Shown: positions 29,941 through 40,871 of the stretch, one piece after another
Position numbering within the stretch: position 1 is the stretch's first letter
Layout of the letters: each line of letters starts with the position of its first letter
NCBI GenBank assembly: GCA_019637645.1
Contig: JAHBVH010000031.1
Coordinates: 27,761 to 91,760, forward strand
Length of the DNA stretch: 64,000 bases
From: Caldilineaceae bacterium
Lineage (GTDB): Bacteria > Chloroflexota > Anaerolineae > Caldilineales > Caldilineaceae
Direction of reading: 5' to 3'
Notes under the pieces: generated by a model
The model's input: only the letters and a program-made list of their open reading frames with translations
Told to the model about the DNA's origin: nothing
The model's database searches: none
Position numbers and translations under genes: made by a program

Positions 29941-30290
29941 GGCAATGCTAGCTCAAGCTGTATAAAATGGATTACCTGTTGCGGGTTGCTGCGCTAGTCA
30001 AGTCTTTGCATCTTGTGTTGGCCGATAACAATCAAAGACTTTAAATATATAGCGATAGCGCTTTTTGGGGTGGCAATGGTACTTTGCCACCATGCTCTTA
30101 ATTTTTGCTTAAAACAATAGTAATTCTCACTGCTGGGTGTTATAGCTTACGAAGAGGGTACAGTTGCTATGATGGCCGCAACCTGATAAGCTGCCTCTAC
30201 GTGTTGATCGCCTTTCTCTGTGCAATATATATTTTGTGCAATATGCGTAATGGCTAGTGGATATTGCCGGCTAGTCTGTTGGGTGTAGGG

Positions 30291-30359
30291 CTTACGCCGT
30301 ACCAGCCTTGTCAGATTTGCAAACCGGATGGGCCTCTCTGGTGCAACGAACGGCGTAAG
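30291..30359. repeat. Two-part inverted repeat in mraZ upstream region
   Basis: CTTACGCCGT (30291-30300) and ACGGCGTAAG (30350-30359) are perfect 10-base arms. Inside them ACCAG (30301-30305) pairs with CTGGT (30338-30342). It would fold in the mraZ leader, or it could be a small dispersed repeat. I see no gene here; the 92-codon frame across it has no coding character. Confidence 0.5.
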
Positions 30360-30420
30360 TTCTCAGGTAAAAAGAGTTTGTCTGTGCAAGTAACGCTATT
30401 CCCTACAATCTCAGTTCCCT

Positions 30421-30450
30421 TTTGCACCACTTTCCCCCACTTTCCCCCAC
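30421..30450 (-). promoter_or_regulatory. MraZ-binding box: three 10-bp direct repeats
   Basis: The minus strand reads GTGGGGGAAA, GTGGGGGAAA, GTGGTGCAAA in register at 10-base spacing. Known MraZ operators are TGGG-type or AAAGTG-type direct repeats with about one helical turn between them, and these match both descriptions. The likely target is the mraZ-ftsZ operon. The promoter between these boxes and mraZ is not clear by eye, and the implied leader is long. Confidence 0.75.
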
Positions 30451-30664
30451 AGTATAGACAATTTCTCCTCTTTTGTCTAGTGGGTATCAAGGCGAATTTG
30501 GGATACTTGGGTATGAACCTTACATTTTTAAGAAATCTTTAGTGCTAGAATTCCTACAACCAGCTGCGATCTTCCAACCATGGATTGGGGGCTAATCGTA
30601 AGGTTTCTCCTTCTCAGTTTCCCTAGACCAGCTAGGGAAATTTGGGTAAATTTATCAGTGATAT

Positions 30665-30693
30665 TTGACAACTTAGTTGTCCCGTGTTATCAT
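30665..30693 (+). promoter_or_regulatory. Sigma70-type promoter for rpoBC
   Basis: TTGACA (30665-30670) is followed after exactly 17 bases by TATCAT (30688-30693). Transcription would start near 30700, leaving a leader of about 550 bases before rpoB. Confidence 0.75.
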
Positions 30694-30760
30694 TGCTAAG
30701 TTTAGTGATTTGGTGATTTCTCTGCAGCAGGTGTCAGTCGAGTAATGATGAAATTGATAA

Positions 30761-30856
30761 GGACGGTCAGGTTTTCGTACGGGAGAAAGATGACGCAATA
30801 GTGCGTTAGCGTGATAGGTCCGTAGCGATGGCCTGATTTTTTTATTGGATCAGGCC
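30761..30856 (+). promoter_or_regulatory. Structured rpoBC leader with intrinsic terminator
   Basis: GGTCAGG (30765-30771) can pair with CCTGATT (30832-30838), and seven Ts follow at 30837-30843, as in a rho-independent terminator. Inside, TGACGCA-ATAG-TGCGTTA (30791-30808) is a clean stem, and GGAC/GTCC (30761-30764 with 30818-30821) may add another. GGCCTGAT (30830-30837) can also pair with ATCAGGCC (30849-30856), placing the T-run in a loop. I recognise no known riboswitch or ribosomal-protein leader. It may attenuate rpoBC or release a small RNA. Confidence 0.5.
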
Positions 30857-31075
30857 GCAATTAGCTTTGATACCTGCAGAGGTTATAGCCAGGAAGATTC
30901 CTCATTATTTTTAGGCGTAGCCGTTTGAGGAGTGCTGTTGCAGAAAAATCAGTTGAGTACAATTGTAGAGACACCAGTCGTGGGGAGTACAGGCAATGCA
31001 GCCGTCGTCATACTCGCCGCGGTGGTGTCTTGTTGTCGTTTTGCCCAGTTTATCGACAACTATCGAAACTTTGAG

Positions 31076-31224
31076 TGATATCCCAAATTGGGTTTGAGGA
31101 TCGATCAGGAAGAGCCGTTGTAAAGCTGCTGCTGACATAGACAGGCCTGACATGGATAAGCTTGTTGCGTGTCAGCCATTTCTGTCAACCCTTCACGGTC
31201 GAGCTTGAGGAAATTGGGATATCA
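31076..31224 (+). promoter_or_regulatory. Long-range pairing just before the rpoB ribosome site
   Basis: TGATATCCCAA (31076-31086) is the perfect complement of TTGGGATATCA (31214-31224), enclosing 127 bases. The 3' arm ends 14 bases before GAGGAG of rpoB. A smaller CTGACA/TGTCAG stem lies inside. A translational control role is possible. No credible gene lies in 30857-31253. Confidence 0.4.
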
Positions 31225-31253
31225 TCACGTGTAGTGTGAGGAGCGAAGGCCAG

Positions 31254-34200
31254 ATGATTTCAACCAAAAATGGCGCTACCACCCCGCAAACAAAGCGCGG
31301 TGCCCGGACAGAACGTAAATCGTACGCACGGACACCCACAATTCTTGAACTGCCGCGTCTCACTGAGGTGCAGCTGCGCAGCTTCGATTGGTTTAAGACC
31401 GAAGGCTTGCGCGAGCTATTTGATGAAATTTCGCCGATTGTCAGTTTTAATAAAAATTTGGAACTTCACTTTGGCGACTTTTACTTCGGGGAACCGAAGT
31501 ATCCTGAGGATGAATGTCGCGAACGGGATATTACCTTTTCGGCACCATTGTGGGTCACCATCAAGCTGGTCAACCGTGACACGGGTGAAATCAGCGAGCA
31601 AGAAGTCTTCATGGGTGATTTCCCGCTGATGACCGAATCGGCCACCTTTATTATCAATGGTAGCGAGCGTGTGGTTGTCAGTCAGTTGATTCGCTCACCT
31701 GGCGTCTATTTCACAGTCGATGAAGACCGTAGCACAGGGCGTGAATTAGCTGGGGCAAAATTGATTCCAAGCCGTGGCGCTTGGTTAGAATTTGAAACCA
31801 GCAAACGCGATGTGATCAGTGTAAAAGTTGATCGAAAACGCAAGTTGCCGGTCAGTATTCTGTTACGCGCGATTGGGTATGGCGCGGATGAAGAGATTCG
31901 CGCCCTCTTTGCTGATGTAGATAATAATGTCGATCATCCCTATATTGAATCGACGCTGGAGCGTGACCCCACCAGCAATCCGACCGAAAATAGTCAAAAA
32001 GGCGTCGATGATGCCTTGTTGGAGTTCTATAAAAAATTGCGCCCGGGCGATCCGCCCACGCTAGACAATGCGAAGAGCTTTGTCCAAAACCTTTTCTTTG
32101 CCTCTCGGCGCTATGATCTAGGCAAGGTGGGCCGCTATAAGGTCAACCGTCGCCTAGGGATTCACACGCCGTTGGAGACGCGTATTCTCACCAACGAAGA
32201 TTTGGTGGCGGTAATTCGTCGCATTATGCAGATCAACAATGGCGAAGGCCGCCCGGATGATATTGATCACTTAGGCAATCGGCGGATCAAGACCGTGGGC
32301 GAATTGATTCAGAATCAACTGCGCATTGGTCTGTTGCGCATGGAGCGGGTTGTCCGCGAGCGTATGTCCATTCGCGACCCTGATCAGATTACACCCCTGA
32401 GTTTGATCAACATCCGCCCAGTGGTAGCCGCGACGCGCGAGTTCTTTGGCGGTAGCCAGCTGAGCCAGTTTATGGATCAGACCAATCCCTTGGCCGAGTT
32501 GACTCACAAGCGCCGTTTGAGCGCTTTGGGGCCAGGTGGTTTGCGCCGTGAACGCGCGGGCTTCGACGTGCGTGACGTTCACTTTAGTCATTATGGCCGT
32601 ATCTGTCCGATTGAAACCCCAGAAGGGCCAAACATTGGTCTGATTGGTTCGATGGCATCCTTTGCCCGGGTCAATGAATTCGGCTTTATTGAGACCCCCT
32701 ACCGACGGGTCTATAATGAAGTGCCGCTGGTGCTCAATGAAATGTTGGGGCGCACCCTCAACGCCGATGTGAACGATCCCGCCACGGGTGATGTGATCGC
32801 GACCAAAGGGGCGGTCATTGATCAAGCGTTGGCTGAGAAGTTCATGCAGGTTCCTGGCTTGACTTCACTGCGAGTGAAAACTTATGCCAGCCGTGATGTG
32901 CTCTATTTGACGGCAGATGAAGATGAAGAAGCCTCGATTGCGCAAGCATCGTCTCACCTGAATGCCATTGGGGAATTCCAAAACTCACGCCCATCCGCGC
33001 ACCATGCGGAAGCCTTCTTGTTTGAGCAGGCTGAACGTTTGCGCTATATGGATGTGTCACCCAAGCAGATCGTTGGTGTCTCGGCGGCTTTGATTCCCTT
33101 TTTGGAGCATGACGATGCTAACCGCGCGTTGATGGGTTCTAACATGCAACGCCAAGCGGTGCCGTTGGTCAAGCCCGATGCCCCTGTGGTAGGCACAGGG
33201 ATGGAATATCAGGCTGCCATTGATTCCGGCCAAGTCATTACGGCAAAGAACGCTGGCGAAGTCGTGAGCGCAACCAGCAATGAAATTATCATCCAGGAAG
33301 CAGATGGCTCACGGCGGGTCTATCACCTGCGTAAGTACAATCGCAGCAATCAGAGCACCTGTATCGATCAGCGCCCGACCATTTTCAAAGGTGACTATGT
33401 CGAAAAAGGCGCGGTCTTGGCTGATAGCTCCAGCACCCAAGGGGGTGAGCTAGCACTTGGGCAAAATGTGGTGGTCGCCTATATGAGTTGGGAAGGCGGC
33501 AACTTTGAAGACGCCATCTTGGTCAGCGAACGCTTGGTCCAAGATGATAAATATACGTCGATCCATATTGAGAAATATGAGACCGATGCCCGTGAAACCA
33601 AATTAGGGCCCGAAGAAATCACACGCGATATCCCCAATGTGGGCGAAGATGCGTTGAAAGATCTGGACGAGGACGGCATTATTCGCATTGGTGCCGAAGT
33701 GGTGCCGGGCGATATTCTGGTGGGCAAGATCACACCCAAGGGTGAAACCGAACTTACGCCAGAAGAGAAACTGCTGCGCGCAATCTTCGGGGAGAAGGCC
33801 CGCGAAGTGAAAGACAGCTCGCTCCGCCTGCCCCATGGTGAGCGTGGTAAAGTGGTAGATGTGAAGGTCTTTGACCGGGATGAGCATCGCGATATGGCCG
33901 CCGGTGTGGAGAAGATTGTCACGGTGAGCGTGGCACAACGCCGCCGTCTCACCGAAGGTGATAAGATGGCTGGCCGCCACGGCAACAAGGGTGTTATTTC
34001 CAAAGTTGTGCCAGTCGAAGATATGCCCTTCTTGGAAGATGGCACGCCGGTGGACATTATTCTCAATCCGTTGGGTGTGCCTGGCCGTATGAATATCGGC
34101 CAAATTCTAGAATGCCACTTGGGCTGGGCGGCCAGGAACCTCGGCTTCTGGGCCGAGACACCGGTCTTTGATGGTGCTAAGGAAGATGAGATCGAAGCCG

Positions 34201-35141
34201 AACTCGCGCGGTCGTGGCTGATCGAACGGGCCTGGGTCGAAGTGACCAAGCGGGCTTGGGAGATGATGAACTCGGCGGAGGTCGATTCGAGCCAACTGAC
34301 CGATGATGCGGATGCTCGCCGTATTTATTTACTGGAATGGCTAGAGACACATGGCTATGACGTGGAACGCATCTATGAAGATGAAACCTATGCGCGGCGT
34401 GCCTGTTTGCAACAATGGTTAACCGAACTGGGCTATGATGCTGTGTCGGTTTTGCCCGCCAGCTATGGCACGCACCGCACCACCAGCGAAGCTAACCACT
34501 ATACGGTTGAAGTCGCCCTGCGTGAGTGGGTGCGGCGGCATGGCGGCGATGCCAGCGGCCTTACGCGTGAAGCGCTGACGGAGGCGGCCCAAGCCTTGAG
34601 CCAGGAAACGGGGTGGCCGTTGCCTACCACTGGTAAGCAACGCCTGTATGATGGCAAAACTGGGGATGCTTATGATTCCCCCGTGACCATTGGGGTTGTC
34701 CAAATGCTGAAATTGCATCACTTGGTCGAAGACAAAGTGCATGCGCGTAGCACCGGCCCCTACAGCTTGGTTACCCAACAGCCGTTGGGTGGTAAGGCGC
34801 AATTCGGTGGGCAGCGCTTTGGCGAAATGGAAGTGTGGGCGTTGGAAGCCTATGGTGCAGCCCATATCCTGCAGGAAATGCTTACGGTGAAATCGGATGA
34901 TGTCAGCGGCCGTGTGAAGACCTACGAGTCGATCGTCAAGGGCGAAGAGATTCAGAGCCCCGGCGTGCCCGAAAGCTTCCGCGTGTTGGTGAAAGAACTG
35001 CAAAGCTTGGCTCTGTCCGTTGAAGTGATCAATGAGAAGAATGAAGTCATCCAATTTGGCAAGGAAGATGCCGAAGACCGCTTGCCCAAGCTCGGCTTCA
35101 GCTTGAACATTCCTAGCCCAATGAACCGGACGAGTGAATAA
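31254..35141 (+). CDS. rpoB: DNA-directed RNA polymerase subunit beta
   Basis: A 1295-residue catalytic beta subunit. It shows the protrusion/lobe start [13 protein letters not shown], the rifampicin region ([26 protein letters not shown]) split over the fork loop, [31 protein letters not shown] and the C-terminal [20 protein letters not shown]. Residues about 1020-1120 hold an insertion with three copies of a L-x-x-W-L-x-x-x-G-Y-D-like motif, before the [11 protein letters not shown] segment. The ATG at 31254 has GAGGAG upstream; a GTG at 31236 is inside that site. rpoC follows after 29 bases. Confidence 0.97.
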   Translation: MISTKNGATTPQTKRGARTERKSYARTPTILELPRLTEVQLRSFDWFKTEGLRELFDEISPIVSFNKNLELHFGDFYFGEPKYPEDECRERDITFSAPLWVTIKLVNRDTGEISEQEVFMGDFPLMTESATFIINGSERVVVSQLIRSPGVYFTVDEDRSTGRELAGAKLIPSRGAWLEFETSKRDVISVKVDRKRKLPVSILLRAIGYGADEEIRALFADVDNNVDHPYIESTLERDPTSNPTENSQKGVDDALLEFYKKLRPGDPPTLDNAKSFVQNLFFASRRYDLGKVGRYKVNRRLGIHTPLETRILTNEDLVAVIRRIMQINNGEGRPDDIDHLGNRRIKTVGELIQNQLRIGLLRMERVVRERMSIRDPDQITPLSLINIRPVVAATREFFGGSQLSQFMDQTNPLAELTHKRRLSALGPGGLRRERAGFDVRDVHFSHYGRICPIETPEGPNIGLIGSMASFARVNEFGFIETPYRRVYNEVPLVLNEMLGRTLNADVNDPATGDVIATKGAVIDQALAEKFMQVPGLTSLRVKTYASRDVLYLTADEDEEASIAQASSHLNAIGEFQNSRPSAHHAEAFLFEQAERLRYMDVSPKQIVGVSAALIPFLEHDDANRALMGSNMQRQAVPLVKPDAPVVGTGMEYQAAIDSGQVITAKNAGEVVSATSNEIIIQEADGSRRVYHLRKYNRSNQSTCIDQRPTIFKGDYVEKGAVLADSSSTQGGELALGQNVVVAYMSWEGGNFEDAILVSERLVQDDKYTSIHIEKYETDARETKLGPEEITRDIPNVGEDALKDLDEDGIIRIGAEVVPGDILVGKITPKGETELTPEEKLLRAIFGEKAREVKDSSLRLPHGERGKVVDVKVFDRDEHRDMAAGVEKIVTVSVAQRRRLTEGDKMAGRHGNKGVISKVVPVEDMPFLEDGTPVDIILNPLGVPGRMNIGQILECHLGWAARNLGFWAETPVFDGAKEDEIEAELARSWLIERAWVEVTKRAWEMMNSAEVDSSQLTDDADARRIYLLEWLETHGYDVERIYEDETYARRACLQQWLTELGYDAVSVLPASYGTHRTTSEANHYTVEVALREWVRRHGGDASGLTREALTEAAQALSQETGWPLPTTGKQRLYDGKTGDAYDSPVTIGVVQMLKLHHLVEDKVHARSTGPYSLVTQQPLGGKAQFGGQRFGEMEVWALEAYGAAHILQEMLTVKSDDVSGRVKTYESIVKGEEIQSPGVPESFRVLVKELQSLALSVEVINEKNEVIQFGKEDAEDRLPKLGFSLNIPSPMNRTSE

Positions 35142-35170
35142 AACCAGGAGACAAGGAGAACTTACGCCTT

Positions 35171-38100
35171 ATGGAAGTAAAAAACTTTGATGCCATTCGC
35201 ATCTCGCTCGCGTCTCCAGAACAGATTCGGGAATGGAGCTACGGGGAAGTTACCAAGCCAGAAACGATCAACTATCGCACCCTTCGCCCGGAACGCGATG
35301 GGCTCTTCTGCGAACGCATTTTCGGTCCGATGAAGGATTGGGAGTGCGCTTGTGGCAAGTACAAACGGGTGCGCTATAAAGGGATTGTCTGTGATAAATG
35401 TGGCGTCGAGGTGGCCCCCAGTCGCGTCCGCCGTGAGCGCATGGGCCACATTGAATTGGCCTCGCCCGTTAGCCATATTTGGTATGTCAAAGGCGTGCCA
35501 AGCCGGTTGGGCTTGCTGCTCAATATTAGTCCGCGTCATCTAGAGCGGGTGCTCTACTTTGCCCAGTATATTATTACCAATGTCAACGAGGATGCCCGTA
35601 GTCGTGCCATTCAGCGTCACGAGCGGGAATTGGCAATGCGCCTGAGCCGCGTAGAAGCCGAGCATGAAGGCAAGCTATCTAGCCTGGAAACCCAACTAGA
35701 GGGTCGTCTTAGTACATTGGATCAGGACGAAGAGCGTGAAGTTATTGCGTTGAATGAGCGCATTAATGAAGCGACTTCGCAGGCCATTGCCGAAGCGCAA
35801 GCCCTGCAAACCTGGCTCAAGAACCGCATTGGTCAGCGCGCCAGCGAGGACAAACGGCTTTCGTGGTCAGATGAAATTGTGATTCAGCAGAACGAGGTAA
35901 TCTCGGCGGATCATGACATGCTGATCAACGATGCGATGCAAGATAAGCTCAATTCGTTGCAAAATGAATCGGATGATGAAAAGCTTTATATCCGCGACAA
36001 GATTGCCGCCTTCCGCGACCATGCGCGCAGCGAATTAGGCACCCAAATTGATAGCTATCGCCAAGATATTGATGGCCGCCAGGAACAGATTCGCAATCAA
36101 ATGGATCGGGATCTGGAGGATCTCAAGTCGCTGGAAGAACGGCAGTTGCTGACCGAGAACCGCTACCGCGAATTGGCCGACCGTTGGGGCAATGTCTTTA
36201 CCGCGGGGATGGGTGCCGAAGCGGTGCGCGATATTGTGGCTAAGATCGATTTGGATAAGATGGCCAAAGAGTTGCGCAAAGAGATTCGCACCACACGTAG
36301 CAAGCAACGGCGCAAGAAAGCTGCTAAGTGTCTGCGCGTGGTCGAAAATTTCCGCAAGAGTGGGAACCGCCCTGAATGGATGGTGCTCACCTCGCTGCCC
36401 GTCATTCCACCAGATCTGCGCCCGATGGTGCAGCTGGATGGTGGTCGGTTTGCGACAAGCGATCTGAACGACCTCTACCGCCGTGTGATCAACCGTAACA
36501 ACCGGCTCCATCGCCTGATGGAGTTGGGCGCGCCGGATGTCATTGTGCGTAACGAAAAGCGCATGTTGCAAGAAGCGGTCGATAGCTTGGTGGACAATGG
36601 TCGCCGCGGTCGCGCCGTGAGCCGCAGCGGCAAGCGCAAACTCAAGAGCCTAAGCGATATGCTCAAGGGCAAGCAGGGCCGTTTCCGCCGCAACCTGTTA
36701 GGGAAGCGTGTGGACTACTCGGGCCGCTCGGTGATCGTGATTGGGCCAACGCTCAAACTGCATCAGTGTGGTCTGCCTAAGAAAATGGCTTTGGAGCTCT
36801 TCAAGCCCTTTGTCATGCGCCGCTTGGTTGAATTTAACTATGCCCATAACATCAAGAGCGCCAAGCGCATGGTGGATCGCCAAAGCGCTGAGGTGTGGGA
36901 TGTGTTGGAAGATATTTGCAAAGAGCGCCCGGTGCTCTTGAACCGTGCGCCGACCTTGCACCGCTTGGGCATTCAAGCCTTTGAGGTGACGCTGGTGGAA
37001 GGCAGTGCCATCCAATTGCACCCCCTGACCTGTGGTGCCTTTAACGCTGACTTTGACGGCGACCAAATGGCTGTCCATGTGCCGCTGAGCGGACCGGCTG
37101 TGCAGGAAGCGCGCGACTTGATGTTGGCGACGCAAAACCTGCTCAAGCCCAGCAGTGGTGATCCCATCGTCGGTCCTTCCAAGGACATGGTTATGGGGGT
37201 CTACTACCTCACGGCAGAAGAGCCAGTCAAAAATGGTTACAAACCACCGCTCTTTGCCAGCATGGAAGAGGCCGAATATGCCTATGACATGCAGCGGCTC
37301 AAGCTCCGCCAACCGATCATGGTGCGCTTTAACACGCGCTTTGACACGATGGCGCTGGAGAGCCTGGAAGTTAGCGACGCCGTCAGCGCGGCTCTGCGCA
37401 GCCATGGGCTACACTCGATTGGCGCGTTGATGGATCTCTTTAGCCGGGGCGAAAGCTTTGTGATGAGTGAAATCGCCGACTTTGACCAAGCGGCTATGGA
37501 TGAGACGCGCGAAGGATTGCGCAAACTCGGCTTGTTGGGGGCTTCCTGGCCGCAAGAACGGGTCATTCGGACCACAGTTGGGCGGATCATCTTCAACCGA
37601 GCCTTGCCGCCGGAGATCTGGTTTATCAATGAATTGCTTGACCGCAAAGGCGTCGATGGTGTGGTGGCGCGCTGCTATAAGCATCTAGGCCGCCAAGTCA
37701 CTGCCGATACGGTCGATAACATTAAAGATCTGGGCTTTAAATTCGCCACCCGCTCGGGCATCACCATTGCCGTGAGTGATATTCAGGTGCCGGATGCGAA
37801 AGCCACGATTTTGGAGCGGACGACGGCTGAAGAAGAGCGCGCCGAACAGCAATACCGCCGTGGGTTGATCACGTCGGAAGAGCTGTATAACAAGCGTGTC
37901 GAACTCTGGACGCGGGCGACCGACGATGTAACGGAAGCTGTGAAGGACCTACTGAGCCCGATCGAAGGCTTGGGCGCTATGGCTCGCTCTGGCGCAACCA
38001 AAGGTGGGATCAACCCCATCCGCCAGTTAGCCGGGATGCGCGGTTTGATGGCTGACCCGAATGGGCGAATTATTCCGTTGCCCATTCGTTCGAACTTCCG

Positions 38101-39802
38101 TGAAGGTCTAACGGCCCTGGAATACTTCTTGAGCACCCATGGTGCCCGGAAAGGTCTGGCCGATACCGCGTTGCGGACCGCCGATGCTGGCTACTTGACC
38201 CGTCGCTTGGTGGACGTGGCCCAAGATGTGATCATCACTATGGATGATTGTGAGACCAATACCGGGATCTGGATTGATGCTGGTGAAGCGCAAGCCATGG
38301 GGCAGACCTTTGCCGAGCGCATTACCGGCCGCTACCTCAGTGGTGATCTGAGCGATCCAGAGACGGGTGAACTCGTCTTGGCGAATGGTGATCTGCTGAA
38401 CGAAGCGGCGTTGGCAGCGATACAACGGCACAAGATCAAGCGAGCCTTTGTCCGCAGCCCCTTGACCTGTGAAGCACGCTTTGGCCTCTGCAAGCGCTGC
38501 TATGGTGAAGACCTGGCGCGCGGCGGTGAGATCAAGACCGGTGAAGCCGTGGGCATTATTGCGGCGCAATCGATTGGTGAACCGGGTACGCAGTTGACGC
38601 TGCGCACCTTCCATACGGGTGGTGTGGCCGGTGCCGATGATATTACGCAAGGGCTTCCCCGCGTGGAAGAGCTCTTTGAAGCCCGCAATCCCAAGGGTGA
38701 AGCGGTCATTAGTGAAATTGATGGCTCGGTTGATATTGTCTGGGAGGGCGAAGTCCGCTTCCTGCGGGTTAGCCGGACCGATCTCAAGCGACAGCAGGTC
38801 ACCATTCCGGCTGGCTATGAGGTGTTAGTGGCCGACGGGGATCGTGTCCAGGAAGATACGGCGTTGGCTCGCTTGATCGAAAATGGCGTGGCCAATGACG
38901 AACAAGTGGTGGCTGCCAACATGGATGGCGAAGTCTTTGTCGAGGCCGGGCTGAATGGCACAGTGACCGCCACGATCCGCCGCGAGGATACGGAAGTCTG
39001 GGAAGTGGAAATTCCCGCCAACGCGCGCCTGCGGGTGGACAAGGGGGACTATGTCCAAGCTGGCCATCAGTTGACGGAAGGGGCCAAGAATCCGAAGGAT
39101 ATTCTGCGGATTCAGGGGCGCGAGGCGTGTCAGATCTATCTGCTGGGCGAAGTGCAAAAGGTCTATCGGAGTCAGGGTGTAGGCATTCATGATAAGCACA
39201 TTGAAATTGTGCTGCGCCAGTTGCTGCGCCGTGTTATGGTGCGGGCGACGGGCGATTCGGATCTGCTGCCGGGTGAACTGGTTGATCGCTTCCGCCTGGA
39301 TGACATCAACAATGTCATTATTGCGCGTGGTGGTAAGCCCTCGCGGGCCGAGCCTGTGGTTTTGGGCTTGACCAAAGCGGCGCTTAACACCGAAAGCTTC
39401 CTGGCCGCGGCTAGCTTCCAGGAGACGACACGGGTGTTGACTGAAGCGGCGATCAAGGGCCAACGGGATGAGTTGCGTGGGTTGAAAGAGAATGTGATCA
39501 TCGGGAAGCTGATTCCCGTTGGTACTGGTTTCCACACCCGCCACGATCCGCAGGTGGAACCGATTGAGACGGATCTAGCCGATCAAGTTGACATTGAATT
39601 GGACGACGATGAACTGGAAATGGGCGATCTCGACTTCTCGGATCTCGACTCCAACGAGTTGTTGTCGGGTGTCGCTGAGCTGGGCATGGAGCCCCTTGGG
39701 TTAAATGTCAGTGGCGGCGAAGAAGAGGATGAGGATTTCGACTTCGATCTAGAATCGCTGGATGAAGAGGAATCGGAAGAGATTGATGTTGAGTTAGACT
39801 GA
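35171..39802 (+). CDS. rpoC: DNA-directed RNA polymerase subunit beta'
   Basis: A 1543-residue beta' subunit. The N-terminal zinc site uses C59, C61, C74 and C77. The catalytic magnesium motif [12 protein letters not shown] has D627, D629 and D631. The second zinc cluster includes [13 protein letters not shown], followed by the trigger loop region [20 protein letters not shown]. Residues about 139-322 are a highly charged, probably coiled-coil insertion after [11 protein letters not shown]. The C-terminus is a strongly acidic tail of about 70 residues. A terminator follows 66 bases after the stop. Confidence 0.97.
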   Translation: MEVKNFDAIRISLASPEQIREWSYGEVTKPETINYRTLRPERDGLFCERIFGPMKDWECACGKYKRVRYKGIVCDKCGVEVAPSRVRRERMGHIELASPVSHIWYVKGVPSRLGLLLNISPRHLERVLYFAQYIITNVNEDARSRAIQRHERELAMRLSRVEAEHEGKLSSLETQLEGRLSTLDQDEEREVIALNERINEATSQAIAEAQALQTWLKNRIGQRASEDKRLSWSDEIVIQQNEVISADHDMLINDAMQDKLNSLQNESDDEKLYIRDKIAAFRDHARSELGTQIDSYRQDIDGRQEQIRNQMDRDLEDLKSLEERQLLTENRYRELADRWGNVFTAGMGAEAVRDIVAKIDLDKMAKELRKEIRTTRSKQRRKKAAKCLRVVENFRKSGNRPEWMVLTSLPVIPPDLRPMVQLDGGRFATSDLNDLYRRVINRNNRLHRLMELGAPDVIVRNEKRMLQEAVDSLVDNGRRGRAVSRSGKRKLKSLSDMLKGKQGRFRRNLLGKRVDYSGRSVIVIGPTLKLHQCGLPKKMALELFKPFVMRRLVEFNYAHNIKSAKRMVDRQSAEVWDVLEDICKERPVLLNRAPTLHRLGIQAFEVTLVEGSAIQLHPLTCGAFNADFDGDQMAVHVPLSGPAVQEARDLMLATQNLLKPSSGDPIVGPSKDMVMGVYYLTAEEPVKNGYKPPLFASMEEAEYAYDMQRLKLRQPIMVRFNTRFDTMALESLEVSDAVSAALRSHGLHSIGALMDLFSRGESFVMSEIADFDQAAMDETREGLRKLGLLGASWPQERVIRTTVGRIIFNRALPPEIWFINELLDRKGVDGVVARCYKHLGRQVTADTVDNIKDLGFKFATRSGITIAVSDIQVPDAKATILERTTAEEERAEQQYRRGLITSEELYNKRVELWTRATDDVTEAVKDLLSPIEGLGAMARSGATKGGINPIRQLAGMRGLMADPNGRIIPLPIRSNFREGLTALEYFLSTHGARKGLADTALRTADAGYLTRRLVDVAQDVIITMDDCETNTGIWIDAGEAQAMGQTFAERITGRYLSGDLSDPETGELVLANGDLLNEAALAAIQRHKIKRAFVRSPLTCEARFGLCKRCYGEDLARGGEIKTGEAVGIIAAQSIGEPGTQLTLRTFHTGGVAGADDITQGLPRVEELFEARNPKGEAVISEIDGSVDIVWEGEVRFLRVSRTDLKRQQVTIPAGYEVLVADGDRVQEDTALARLIENGVANDEQVVAANMDGEVFVEAGLNGTVTATIRREDTEVWEVEIPANARLRVDKGDYVQAGHQLTEGAKNPKDILRIQGREACQIYLLGEVQKVYRSQGVGIHDKHIEIVLRQLLRRVMVRATGDSDLLPGELVDRFRLDDINNVIIARGGKPSRAEPVVLGLTKAALNTESFLAAASFQETTRVLTEAAIKGQRDELRGLKENVIIGKLIPVGTGFHTRHDPQVEPIETDLADQVDIELDDDELEMGDLDFSDLDSNELLSGVAELGMEPLGLNVSGGEEEDEDFDFDLESLDEEESEEIDVELD

Positions 39803-39867
39803 TAGAATCAGTACGCGTCAATTGATAATCGTTAATGGTGAATAAATGCGTTGACCATTGACAACTG

Positions 39868-39905
39868 ACAGGCCCGGTATCGCTACGATACCGGGCCTGT
39901 TTTTT
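39868..39905 (+). terminator. Rho-independent terminator after rpoC
   Basis: Fifteen perfect pairs (39868-39882 with 39886-39900) enclose a CTA loop, followed by TTTTT. It ends the rpoBC transcript, just before the convergent GNAT gene stop at 39909. Confidence 0.9.
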
Positions 39906-39908
39906 GAT

Positions 39909-40871
39909 TTACACTTTTTTATTGAGTTGGATATACTCGCGGTAGGGGGTAAAGCCAAATTTGCCATAGAGTGCCAGGTGGGTTGTCCAGTCGATCACAC
40001 AACCGTTGACACCGCTGTTGTAGAGACGACGTATCCCCGCGTCCAATAAGGCCGCACCGTAGCCCAAGCCGCGGCGGTCGGCGCTGACACCGATGGGGCC
40101 TAACTGGCCCCAATGGCGGGGCAATTGATAGGGGAAGAAGCGCTCCATGGGACGCAGTGAATCCTCAAAGGTCAGTTGACAAAAACCGTCTACTCCCCGT
40201 TCGCTCCACAGGATCATGTAATCAGAAAGCCGATGATCCGGGTGACGCAAAAATTCTTCAAATTCAAAATGCCACCGTCCTGAAAATTCACGTTGCAAGA
40301 ATGTGCTGAGGGCTTCTGCGTCCCCTGGCTGCGCGGGGCGAACTTCGCCCTGGATCTCGCGTACGGTGGCCGGCGGTTTGTAATCGTTGAGATCGGCAGC
40401 GACATCCCAAGCGGAGCGGGGCTGGCCATAGCCGCGGCGCTGAAAAAAGGGGGCAGTCTCCAATGTACTAGGAACGCCGGGGACAAAGGGGTGTTGGCTT
40501 GCACCAAGGACAAAGGTTTGGCAGGTTTGTTGGGTGAGCCAAGCTTCGGCCCAAGCCAACAGCGCACTGCCGATCCCCTGTCGTTGCGCTTGGGGCGTGA
40601 CCGCAATGGCATCGATCCAGCCGACCGTGGCTGGTGCTACATGGGGTTGGCCCGGCAAAGTGCTGGCTAGGACAAACCCCACGATTGTCTCGCCTTGGCG
40701 TGCGATTTGGCCCGCTTGCTTGCCCCCCGTGACAGGTTGCAAATTAAATTCAACAAAGCGGTTGGATAGCATCAGCTCCGATGAACAAGCGGCATTCCAC
40801 ACCGTGGTGACCGCGGCCACATGGGCTGGCTCTTGCGAAGAAAAGTCAAGCAACGTATAGGATTGAGTCAT
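39909..40871 (-). CDS. Tandem-domain GNAT N-acetyltransferase
   Basis: A 320-residue protein with two GNAT domains. In the first, AIAVTPQAQRQGIGSALL is a typical acetyl-CoA P-loop (about residues 90-108). In the second, GPIGVSADRRGLGYGAALLD plays the same role near residue 270. GNAT proteins acetylate amines from acetyl-CoA. The acceptor is unknown. Its ATG overlaps the stop of the upstream amidase gene by four bases, so the two are co-transcribed. It converges on rpoC. Confidence 0.82.
   Translation of the reverse strand: MTQSYTLLDFSSQEPAHVAAVTTVWNAACSSELMLSNRFVEFNLQPVTGGKQAGQIARQGETIVGFVLASTLPGQPHVAPATVGWIDAIAVTPQAQRQGIGSALLAWAEAWLTQQTCQTFVLGASQHPFVPGVPSTLETAPFFQRRGYGQPRSAWDVAADLNDYKPPATVREIQGEVRPAQPGDAEALSTFLQREFSGRWHFEFEEFLRHPDHRLSDYMILWSERGVDGFCQLTFEDSLRPMERFFPYQLPRHWGQLGPIGVSADRRGLGYGAALLDAGIRRLYNSGVNGCVIDWTTHLALYGKFGFTPYREYIQLNKKV

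Noticed and set aside
30264..30542. A 92-codon frame on + between mraZ and rpoB
   Set aside because: Composition is unlike the neighbours, there is no ribosome site, and it runs through the inverted repeat and the MraZ boxes.
30830..30856. Classical antiterminator for the rpoBC leader
   Set aside because: The alternative arm at 30849-30856 is transcribed after the T-run and could not prevent termination in time.
33479..34249. Long antisense frames inside rpoB and rpoC (also around 36698-37405 and 38825-39544)
   Set aside because: These are mirror frames of strongly biased coding sequence and contain no independent motifs.
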